Part shown: positions 44,034 to 55,000 of the stretch, piece by piece | Numbering within the stretch: the first letter of the stretch is position 1 | Layout of the letters: every line of letters starts with the position of its first letter | Source of the DNA: Theristus sp. LFF4_11 | Taxonomy: Eukaryota; Nematoda; Chromadorea; Monhysterida; Xyalidae | NCBI GenBank assembly: GCA_030248135.1 | Contig: JASANC010002136.1 | Coordinates: 1 to 64,000, forward strand | Direction of reading: 5' to 3' | Length of the DNA stretch: 64,000 bases | Notes under the pieces: model-generated | What the model saw: only the letters and a program-made list of their open reading frames with translations | What the model was told of the DNA's origin: nothing | The model's database searches: none | Translations under genes and position numbers: made by a program

Positions 44034-47000
44034 ATGGACAAAATGTCCACAACGCTGCGTTGCCTCCTTGTGCCCGTTGTTGCGGTGGCCCTGGCAGACG
44101 CAAAGGCCTACAAGTTCCAGGAAAAGGTTGTTTCGAAATCTTGTTTTTGGTGGTACCTTGTCTGAACACAGTGCACAAAACAGCAAAGTCACAAAGCAAA
44201 CCGACAGCGCACCAGCAGACCAGCACCATTGGTGCGACGCCTGTGACATCGCACATGTGTGCGCGGTGTGCCTGTGTGTTTGTTAGTGACTGTGCACGTG
44301 ATTCGATGCAATTGAGAACGCATTCAATATGAAATCAAAGAGCAGAACAATACCAGGTGGACATTTTCGTCAATAAAGTTGGACCGCACGCGAATCCGTC
44401 TGAAACGTATCACTTCTATGCGCTGCCCGTGTGTCGGCCAGAAAAGGTGAAGTTTGTTGAAGGGAGAAATTTGGTGAACAGTAAATTTGTTGAACGGTAA
44501 AATTTGTTAAAGGCTAAATTTTGTTGAAAGGTAACGTTTGCTGAAGGGTTAAATCTGCTGAACACTGCAATTGTGAAATGGAAATCGAAGTGGAATTTGC
44601 TAGGTACGCCACAGGCATCTGTCACTTGGCGAGGTTTTGGCGGGCGACCGAATGGCATATTCCATGTTCGAAATACAATTTCAAGGTGCGTGGGTTTTCC
44701 AATTCAAACACCGTGCTGGTGCAAGCCAATCGACTGTTATTACTTTCGACGCTGTTCTATCTCGATTTACGTGCATATAGGAATCTAAGTATAGTGAAGT
44801 TTTAGAATCGGCTTTTGGAGTGTACATTTAAGATAGAACCACATTTTTTGGAATCAACAAAACCCGGTCAAAAAAATCCGGGCATAATTAAAAGTCATCT
44901 TTAGTTGCAATTGTCAGCTCAAAGCATTTCAGTGCCGAAAAACCTCACCGAGCTTTGTCCGAGTTACCAAGTGGTCGGCGACGATTTGAAGCTGCTCAAG
45001 GAGGCTTTGGAAGAACGCTGGTACTTTGAGTTTTTAGTGGGTACGTTCAGGAGAGGAACAGTGTTTTTGGCAAAAAAAGTTCTCGATATTGTCCGTCTGA
45101 CCAACTCCGGGCACTTTGGTTGATTTGATGGTTTGATCTCTAATGTTGCACAGTAACAAACACAAGCACACACACTTGCCACGCGTGCTACGTCATTATC
45201 GCACGTTTGTCAAATGCCAGTGTCTTTATGTGTTCGTGTGCAACATCACAGTGGTGAATAACGTGAACGAGCTACTGATAACAATGCTATACTAAACAAA
45301 CCAACCACTGAACTTCCGCCTCACAAGATCATGCTAAATTCCTGCTAACCTTTGAATGTGGCATGCGAGTAATGAAGGCCAGAAAAAATTGAATTACTGA
45401 CACTTGTGATCTAACGTTTATGCTCCGCTGAGAAAATCTAACGGTTTTTAACGTTGCATAATCAGATTATTTGTGCTAACACTTTTCTTGTTCCTTTTGT
45501 TTTCATACAAAATGTGAAATGTAATTTAAAAACATTCCGTTTTGAATGTTGCGCGCTGATTGGCCGCTGAGAACAGTGCAGTCAATCAGCTGATTGGATT
45601 TTGGATATGCGCTGAACTTTCTGTGTGCGTGGACTGGAACTATCTAATGAAACTGAGACCTGCCATGACAAAAGAAGTCCAAACGGATTTATTTATGAAA
45701 GGTTTATCGTTAGTTCATGGTTTTCTTCGAACGCAGACAATTTGCCGCTGCGTGATTACATTGGGCAAATCGAGCAAACCGGCATCTTCCCGCACGAGCA
45801 CGCGTTTTACCTGCCGACTCATTATCACTTCGTTTTCGAATACAACGGCGAAAATGTGAGCGCTTTTTGGTGTGAATGAACATTTCTAATCAAGCTCTTG
45901 TTTGCTTTCAGCTGATTGGTTAGCATTGGGGATGTGTATCCCTTGTTTCTTCGCAGTTGTTGTTGTTTAACGACTGGCAGTGTTTCTTCGCAGTCGTAAT
46001 GACTGCATGCATTGCATCAACCAATCAGCTAGTTGGATATGTTTTTGAGTAGGAATGTGGTTGTGATTTCGGGTTTTCCTGTTTTTTTGGCAGATCATCA
46101 GCGCGCGAATCGATCTAACGAAACAGAAACCCATCAAGCTCGGTCACGACGATCCGTCGATTGACCTGCAGTGGACGTACAGCGCTGAGTGGATAATGAC
46201 ACGGTGAGCGGTGGTTCAAGGTTCAAGATAGGATTTGTCAAACACCTGAAAGTTGGAATGCGATGCCGAACCGAAGCATCTACCATCCAATGCAATGTAC
46301 ATATGAGACAACCAAAAACATAACACACGAGCGAACGAACGGTGATACAAATTCGTCTCTTTTAAAAATAATAGCACAAAAAATTCAACGCCAAAAGCGC
46401 ATCTTTGAAAATCTTGAAAACTTTTTTTTGTTAACTTTCATTTCCTGCACGCAGCGTTCCGTACGACCGCCGCAAGAAGTCCGAGGGTGAGGGCGTCAGT
46501 TTAGTGGGGCGCCAGCTCGAGGTGCATTGGCTGAGCGTGCTGAACTCGCTGCTGTTGACGCTGATGCTCGTTGCGTTCGTCGTCTTGATTCTGGTGGGTT
46601 TGGTGTTTGCTTTCGAAAAGTGGTTTGAAGTTGTTGCTGCCGCTCTCACTCATAACTTTCACAAACCCGAAAATATGCGAACCGTAGTGATTTTCTGTTC
46701 TTGGGTAAATGTAGGCTGACCAGTTTGAATGTGTCCGTTTCGATTCATTTCATTGATTGCATTTTTGCAAAAATGGAAGTTTCATTTGGATTTGCCGAAA
46801 AAAAACATTGACAACGTACTCCATGGTGACGTGCCTTGTAGCGGTCACAGACTGCGCAAACAAAACCCCTGGTCTGACCACGATGATTCTGATGATACAT
46901 TCTGATGGCGATACATCGCCAATCAGCGAATTGTGGTCACAAAGAAGAAGAAAAAACAGGTTTTTTTCAGTTCCGCGTCGTTCGTAACGATCTGATAAAA

Positions 47001-49667
47001 TACAACGAGTCTGGCAGCGACGCCGAGACGATGGAGAATGGCTGGAAAGTGATCAGCGGCGATGTGTTTCGGTTTCCGAATTACCGCAACGCGTTGTGCG
47101 CCATCTTAGGTGCGCGTGAAAGCTGGTCTGAATGCCGTCACGTGTGAATTTATTCGCAATATGGTGTTGCACTGTCACGAGTTTTTTTTGGTTCCTAGCC
47201 TCAGTGCGGTGGGGTCTTCTCTGAGCCCCCTCCCTTTGTTCTGGAGGCATCACTGTACTACTGAGCCATATATGGGAACATAATCAATGAACGGTTCCAA
47301 AAAAATCTCCATAACAGGTTGCGGCTGTCAACTGGGCGCCATGACCGTGTTGCTGTTGGTGTTGGGCACCCTAAACCAGATCGTCTTATCGAGACGAGGC
47401 GAACTCTACAAACTGACGGTCGCTCTGTACGGCTTTACCACCTGTACGTTTTTTCTTAGGTGGCGGCTGTTTCGTAATTCTTCTGCAAATTGACGGAACG
47501 ACAGAGACATTAAGATAACGCCATTTAAAACTGATCGATCGTTCAAGTCTGAAAAAATTTCGGTTGGAAAACAGTTGTTCTTTTCACATTTCCAGTTCTG
47601 GCGGGTTACGTCAGTGCGAAATGCTACCGCCGCTTGAATGGAGATCGATGGGTGTGGAACATCAACTGCACATCGGCAACGTTTTCGCGTTAGTTTCCTT
47701 TTTTGACTGCAGCAGGCTGACTAGTTTGATTGTATTGGCTGGTTGGTTCACAGCAGCGCGATGGCGATGTGTGGGGGCCAATCGGCTAGTTGAGGTCACG
47801 GTGAGTGGACAGACACAAGAACATAATCAAATTATTATTGTTCTGTTCCGTTTCTGTTTCGAATGTTCAAGCCGAGCACAATGATTGGGCGCTGCATCGC
47901 ATTTGTGAGTCAAAGTGCAGCCAACCAATGAATTGTATTGTTTTTCAGTCCTTCATTTGTACTCTTTCAGTGCCGTTTTTCGTGATCTGGGCCGTCTTGA
48001 ACACTCTCTGGTGGATTGGAGGCTCGACGCGGGCGCTGCCGTATGGCACCGTGATCTTGCTGCTCATTGTCTGGTTGTGCGGTGAGACCAGGTTTTTTTC
48101 GGTGACCAGTTCGCGTCAAGACCACCAGCTACCGTTGTCCTTTTGAAATCGAGTTCATATGATTGCACAGCTAGTTTGCCGGGAGAAGGGTGGTTTTGTC
48201 TGAGGCCGTGGAAAATATCTTCTTGTGTCCAAGAAAACCAACCAACGTCCTTGAATATGTGGGTTTTTTTATTTGAAACAACAAACCGGTGCTCCGTTGT
48301 TCGCCGTTCCAAGACAACATCGCCACAACCACCATCGTTTGTTTTTGTCACCCAGTCGGCTACCCGCTGACGTGGCTCGGCGGCACGCTCGGGCGTCGCA
48401 CGGCGGACGCGTTCACGGCTCCGTGTCGGACGCGTCTCGTGCCGCGCGAACTGCCCCCGCTCGCCTGGTATCAGTCGATGGGCGTCTACTGTGTCGCCGG
48501 GGGATTCCTCTCGTTCAGGTTGGTGTTCGTTCGTTTTGGTTGTTGTTTGGTTGGACAGCGTTTTTTTCTGCTGCCGGGTTGGATTGGTGGGCTTATTGAG
48601 GAACGTCTACTAGGAAGGACAGTTTTAGCGATTGGACATAGGAATTTAGTCGATTTGTTTTTAGCCACGGCTAACTCATGAATGTGTACAACATCTGTCG
48701 TCACATGGAGGGGGCATCAATCGCATTCTGTCGTTAAGATACTCCATGTGTACATTTAACACGCTTCTACCAAACCAGGGAGAGAGGAAGACGCGCCTCT
48801 TCGATATTCCAATTAAGAATTACCATCTTAATGAACCCATCTCTGAGCGTCGCTCTACCCTGACTGGATTGGATGGCACCCTTTCACCAGGCAAGATTCG
48901 TGTGTTCATCCCTTTAAAGCACACCATTGCTCGCAGCTCCATCTCTGTCGAGCTGTACTACGTGCTGTCGTCCGTCTGGGGCCACGAGCTGCACACGATC
49001 TACCACGTCGTGCTCATCACGGCCGTCATCTTGATTCTGGTGACCGGCTGCGTCTCGGTGGCGCTCACGTACTTCCAGTTGCAGTCGGAGGACTATCGCT
49101 GGTGGTGGCGGTCGATATTCACCGGAGGGTCAGTCGGTTTGGTTGGACGAAATGAAAATGCAACCCGAAACCTTCGCTGTGCCGAAACAATGTCTTGGAT
49201 GACCATTGCTGTAAACTGGTTGTTCTTTCTAAAGTCCGGTCCGAAGAACCGTGCACTGTCTGCAGTTTGCTGGCGTTGCAGCAGTCATAAACAAACGCAG
49301 CGCAATTAGTTCCAGACAGCATTGCAGAAGTTAAAAAAAACGGTGCACCTGTTTGAATAGTGCTTAGTTATATAAAGATTTTATGTTGCATTGCATATAC
49401 TGGTAAACTCGCTACTGGTGTCTGGAAAATCTCGTTTTACCAATTCTGACGAACGTCTTCTTCAGCTCCACCGGTCTGTACGTGTTCGCCTACTCGGTGT
49501 ATTTCTATTTTCGTCGCTCCGAGATGTCCGGGCTCCTTCAGACGCTGCAGTTTTTCGGCTACGCTGCGCTGCTGAGCTACGCGTTCTTCCTCGCGCTCGC
49601 CGCCGTCTCGTTCTATGCGTCCGAACGTTTCGTTCGATTCATTTATGCATCCGTGAAAACGGATTGA
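44034..49667 (+). CDS. TM9SF1: Transmembrane 9 superfamily member 1-like nonaspanin
   Basis: Fourteen exons: 44034-44126, 44357-44446, 44604-44685, 44933-45040, 45737-45855, 46094-46203, 46455-46593, 46971-47109, 47318-47443, 47596-47688, 47971-48081, 48356-48518, 48937-49128, 49466-49667; 588 residues, all in phase. Nonaspanins are nine-pass proteins of the Golgi and endosomes involved in sorting of membrane proteins. Seen: a signal peptide ([14 protein letters not shown]), a lumenal domain with [20 protein letters not shown] and [13 protein letters not shown], then hydrophobic segments. Family landmarks are [19 protein letters not shown] (TM1), [64 protein letters not shown] and the C-terminal [11 protein letters not shown], matching the KxD/E-type export tail of the family. 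Closest remembered relative is TM9SF1 by the [13 protein letters not shown] and LSLGEVL phrases. Start: ATG 44034 or, equally possible, 44043. Confidence 0.93.
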
Positions 49668-50463
49668 TTGTGAACGTTCATGGTGTTGTTCCTGATTTTA
49701 TCTCTTCTGCTCGATGGTTTCGGAGCCCAATCAATTGGTATTTGCGGAACGGTTTTGTGATTTTCTCTGAATTCCATTGTGCCTGCTTGCTATGCAGTCT
49801 GTTTAGCGTATGTTGTTGTCGTGTAATGACTTCTGAATAGTTTTGAAATGCGATTTTCTTGCAGTTTTGAGAATTCCAAAAACCATTATTGTAATTTGCA
49901 TCGCTTTGTCTGTGATTTTTGACATGTCGGAAAAAGAAGGCGGTAGAGAGATAACTTTTAAAATGACTGAAAACTTTGTTGTTGTTATTGGTTGTGCCAT
50001 GGCTGCTGAGTTTTGTTGCTTCTACGTGGTGGTCTCTGTGTCTTTTCTGCTGTTTCTGTTGGTTTTTACTGCTGCTTTTGTTTTTGTCATATCGCTGCGA
50101 AATTCTCGCATCATGGGCGTCAAGTTCATTTTCTTGTGTTATTGTAATGTGTTGGTGATTATTCCTGAAAACTGATGAAAATCAAAAAGTCAAAATTTTT
50201 CACCGTTTGTGATAGCTCTATCCTGTAAACTTGTCTGCTCAGATTGTTTTTATTTTGGGCATCGTTTGTGTTTAGCAAAAGTATTGTGCAAAAAATCTTG
50301 CATTCCATTTCAATAACAAAGTACATTGTGTCGTTTTTTCGGTTCTTGTTTTGCGGCTGTGTTTTTCCTCAATAAAATGACGCAAGATGAATTTGGTTTT
50401 TGTTGTTGTTTTTGAACGAACAAAAAGAATTCACGAACAGAAAGAAAAATGGTCCCAGTAGAC

Positions 50464-50641
50464 CACAGTTGAACTCGATATTATAGGGAATCAGCTGACT
50501 CGCTGGTGATTACGGTATGCATGCTTTCTGTGCAAGCCAAACTCCACCCACGCAGCAATACCTCACGTGACTCAATACAGAAAACATGCATCACGTGACC
50601 ACCAACCAATCAGCTGATTCTCTGTAGAGTTCGACTGTAAT
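50464..50641. mobile_element. MITE family A copy
   Basis: Left end CACAGTTGAACTCGATATTA then TAGGGAATCAGCTGA; right end CCAATCAGCTGATTCTCTGT then AGAGTTCGACTGTAA. Inner arms share GCATGCTTTCTGTG against CAGAAAACATGCAT. About 178 bp. Confidence 0.8.
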
Positions 50642-50917
50642 TTATGAATTAGTTGCAGCGAAGTTGAAAGGCATGGCACAATTTATCTGTGATTTCAAAA
50701 AAAGGCACAGCTCGGACCATCGGCCAGTGGGCTAATTGCTTTGAAAAGAATCTGAGTAAAGCAAGAGACGAACGTAAAAACAAGTGAATAACCAATTGTT
50801 AAAAGTTGCTTAGCTTCGCTGCAGCATTGCTTAGAAAAGAATGCGTATAACAAATGCAAAATGTTCAGCAATGAGTAAAAAGTAGTTTAGTTTGGGCAAA
50901 ACGCCTGCACAAATTGA

Positions 50918-51525
50918 GCTTTGCCTACATTACTAAACCAAAGCCAAGTTTACAGTCTGTTTTGTTGTTTAGTTCGGTTTCAATGAAGTCGTTGTAGGTC
51001 CCTAATCCTAAGCCCAATCCTAATCCTAATGAAGTCGTTGTAGGTTCCTAATCCTAAACCTAATCCTAATCCTAAGTGAAGCCTTTTTAACAAAGTGAAA
51101 GTGCCTTGATTGACAGCTTTGTTGAAGGGGTGAAACATTGGGATCAGGGATCAGCTCCAGCTCCGGTTTAGCTTTGTAGTTTTACGACAAATTGACATAG
51201 CAAACCTCTTGATCAATAAAACCATAAACGAAATGACAACCAAATGACAACCAAACGCTTTGCCTACATTACTAAACCAAAGCCAAGTTTACAGTCTGTT
51301 TTGTTGTTCAGTTCGGTTTCAATGAAGTCGTTGTAGGTTCCTAATCCTAAGCCCAATCCTAATCCTAATGAAGTCGTTGTAGGTTCCTGATCCTAAACCT
51401 AATCCTAATCCTAAGTGAAGCCTTTTTAACAAAGTGAAAGTGCCTTGATTGACAGCTTTGTTGAAGGGGTGAAACATTGGGATCAGGGATCAGCTCCAGC
51501 TCCGGTTTAGCTTTGTAGTTTTACG
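50918..51525. repeat. 269-bp direct duplication with TTAGGA-like repeats
   Basis: Copy 1 is 50918-51186 and copy 2 is 51257-51525, a period of 339 bp, with only scattered substitutions (for example TTGTTTAG against TTGTTCAG). Each copy also has an internal repeat GAAGTCGTTGTAGGTTCCTA followed by runs of CCTAATCCTAATCCTAA (reverse strand TTAGGA). A segmental tandem duplication. Confidence 0.9.
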
Positions 51526-52012
51526 CAACCAAACCGACTGAATGAATATTGTGTGGGCATTTTCAGCTCTAGTTATTATGATTTTATTCTCTACTATAGA
51601 TCTCTTCTTGTCTGTTGTCAGCAAAGCTTGTTTGCTTCGTTCAGCGAGTTTGCGGTTGCTGCGAGTCGCGACGAACGCAAAAGCTCGCCTTTCTTTTTCT
51701 ATCGTTTCTTTTTTGGACCACAATGTATCGTGTCGTCAATCATGACGTCGTCATCAACTATTGGCAACATTTTTCAGCTCGTTTTATCGCCGTTAATTCC
51801 ACATTTTGCGTTCAGTCAAACTCGCGTTGCTTAATCCCGATCTCTGCGCAAAAGAATCCACAACACAACGATTATTTTCTGCTGAACGTTTTGCGATCGT
51901 CGTCCGTCCGTTGTCGTCGTCGTCATCAAAAAAACTCTAACATTCAGATTCAATAAAAACAGAATAATCTCCACCACTTTCCAAGCAAACCTTCGGAGAA
52001 AGACCAGAGACG

Positions 52013-55000
52013 ATGTTTCCCGTGCTCGCCGCCACTGCCGAAATCATCGCGAGTCCCGATCGCGGCGACGAACGACGACGACGACGCCAACAACAATCGG
52101 CGGAATCGATCCAAGAAAACAATGATCGGCGGCGACGATCGCTCGACCAACCGCTGTTGCTGCGTCATTCCAACCAGAAAGCGCCACCACCACCAGACAG
52201 CCTACGACGACGGCGCAAAATCTGGCGAAACGTGCTCACCGGACTCGCGTTGTACGCCGCGCTGATTTATGTGACGCACGTGCCGCTGCCGGAGCGAATG
52301 GGCGATCGCGCCAAGATGACGCTCGTCGACACCGCGCTCAGGTTTATCTATCGATATCCGGTGAGCGCGTTTTTGGCTGACTTTTGAATTGAGATTGAGA
52401 TTGGTTTCTGTTGGGGGGGGGTATTCAATAACTGTAACAGATAGCATGAAACATAGTTGTTCCAGAGCCGAGGGGTTTGGGGGGGGGGGCGATATAGATA
52501 GCTGGAGCAAATTTTCTAGATAGATAGCTGGAAAATTTTGGGGGGGGGGGCATGTGACTTTGTGACTTTATCCAGCTGTTGCATGGTTCCTTTCTTCAAT
52601 TCATTTGGGGGGGGGGGCGGTCAAAATTTTGAAATTTGATAGATAGCTAAAACGCTAAAAAGCTATAAAAACAGCAAAATATTGCTAAAAATACACTAAA
52701 AATCAAGTATAAACGCGTATTTTACCTAAAATTAGCGAAATTTTAACGAATTTCGAGCAAAACTGGTCAATTTTGGTGAAAAATTGACTCATTTTATGTC
52801 TTCGAAGACAAAAATTTTCAGATAGATAGCTGGCTGAAAATTTTTTTTAGATAGATAATAGCTGAGCCGAAAAAACCTGTCTGATAGAGATAGATTCGAA
52901 AATTTTTGGGGGGGGCGGCCCCCCCAGGCCCCCCCCTAGAACAACTATGGCATGAAACGAGGCGCTCGCTCGCTATCGTTGTCTGGTGTGTTTTTCTTTG
53001 ACAGGAAAACTCGGTATGTACTGTTGATTTCTTGGCCGACCACTGTGTTCGGTGTCAAAGTGTGCTAGCCAAACCGCCGACTGTGCTGACAAAGAACCAC
53101 CAGCGGCAGCAAGTCGTCTGCAACAGCAGAACCTGTACTTGAAAAAATCATGAAATCCCCATGTTTCCGTTTCACTTACCAATTTCACTGAGTCACTTTC
53201 ACGAAACGCTTTCTAAATTTCACCGAACGCCACTGAAAGCAAAGTCGCAATTCGAAGCAGTTGCAATGCAGATGAAAGGCCTCCGTTTCGCCGGCTCGTA
53301 CGTGCAGCTGCTCTGGCAACGCCACGTGCTCAATGTGCTCGGCCGTCTCGTGTCGCCCAGCATGTACGCCGCAGACATGCACATCGAGGACGTGCTCTTC
53401 GACCATGTCAGCGGGCGCGGGCGCGGGGTTTTCGAATCTTTAGGACGAATGCATGCATACATACGATACGCAGCGCAATCTAATCTAATCTACACATGTT
53501 CCAAGTCAAGTCAAGTTCCTGTCGTCGTCTTCGTCTGCAAGCGCATTAAGTCGCAGACTCGTCGTGGCCTGGGTGGTAGCGCACTAGATTCTTGTCTGTG
53601 CGCTCGGGGGATCGAGCCCCGCCGAGGGGTGTACAGGCACTTAATGACTGACAGACCTCGACGGGCGCCCCACTAGTCGGCGTTCTGTCCACATTTCTGT
53701 AGCCCCAGCTGAAAACATCGCGAAAGATCACTGTTCGTCCGTTTTTTACGAATTCAGGTGCCGGTTCGTGTGTACGTGCCGCATCGTGAGCTTCGCCACA
53801 ACGACGGTGCCATCGTCTACATCCACGGCGGCGGCTTCTCAGTCGGCGAAATCGGTGCGCGTCAGTTTCTTCATCTTCCTGTCTACTATAGACGATTAGC
53901 GATTCTGCGAATTTGTGAATTATAATTTCGACACACTACAACGTATTATTGATCACGTCGGCTGGTGTTCGGCTCGACGGTTTCTTCCGTTTCTGCTTTG
54001 TCACCCCTGTTGCCTCGCGGCTGCTTGTCTGTACGCTCGGAGAGATCGAGACCCGCCGGGGGTGTATGGGCACTTAATGACAGAAAAACTTGATACTTGA
54101 CGGCGTCTCTGTTTGCTTTTCTCTGAGTTTACCCTGGCTGAAAAAACATCTCCTAAACTTACGGTTCGTTCGTCCGCTTCAGACGCATTCCATTCCGTGA
54201 CGCGCGAGTTGGCCAGCCGCTCGCGTATGGTCGTGCTGTCGGTTGAGTGAGTAGCGTTTGTTTCTTTAATGATTCTCTGTCAAAAAACCATGTTTGATTT
54301 TTTCGTTTGGTCCCGAGACTCAATTCGCGCATGGAGAGGTAAACAGATTCATGCATGACGCGGGAATTCAAAATTGGCAAAGTGATCCCGAGTCCCCTAC
54401 GTCTGCAAAGACCCGTTGAGTAGCAAAACCCCGAAAAATTGACAATATTTGAAATAAAAAAAAATCTCAACGACGACAACGGTTTTTTATCATGTGCAGT
54501 TACCGTCTGGCGCCGGAGCACCCGTATCCGAGTGCACTCGAGGACGTCGAACTGGTGCTTCGCTCGTTGCTCAACACGACCCACCTCCTCTACGAAGTCG
54601 ATCCGCGTAAAGTGATCGTGATGGGCGACTCTGCGGGCGGCAACCTCGCCACGGTCGTCGCGCGACGAAACAAGAACGCCGATCGGAGCTGGCCACGCTT
54701 GAAGGTGCGCAGTAGCATACGCAAATTCGTTCACCCTCGTGGCCTCCAGTGGTAGCGCGTTGGACTCTTGTCTGTGTGGCGATCGAGCCCCGCCGAGTGG
54801 TGGGTGTATGGGCACTTGTCTGCTGGTTCTCAAGAGTTTGGTGGTCGATGATTTCCAAAAAAACAGCTTGCCTTTCACTTCACCGAACATCTGAATGTTT
54901 TCGTCTTTTATCAGGCGCAAGTGCTGCTGTACCCGCTGGTGCAGTACCACGACCTGCAGCTGCCGTCCTACCAGTCCTACTACCAAGAGTACGCAGACAC

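Larger units (their letters stand above)
49668..52012. other. Intergenic region between TM9SF and esterase genes
   Basis: No supported exon. AATAAA near 50371 may end the TM9SF transcript. The region contains MITE A (50464-50641) and a 269-bp direct duplication (50918-51525). The 500 bases before 52013 are presumably the esterase promoter and 5' leader. Confidence 0.6.

Noticed and set aside
47180..47275. Possible tRNA or SINE on the minus strand in TM9SF intron 8
   Set aside because: It has a TGGCTCAGTAGTACAGTG A-box-like word but no B-box or cloverleaf, and does not match the SINE family.
54159..54986. 275-codon minus-strand open frame
   Set aside because: Antisense shadow of esterase exons 4-6 (GC-rich codons leave the opposite strand open); the plus strand carries GDSAGG and good splice sites.
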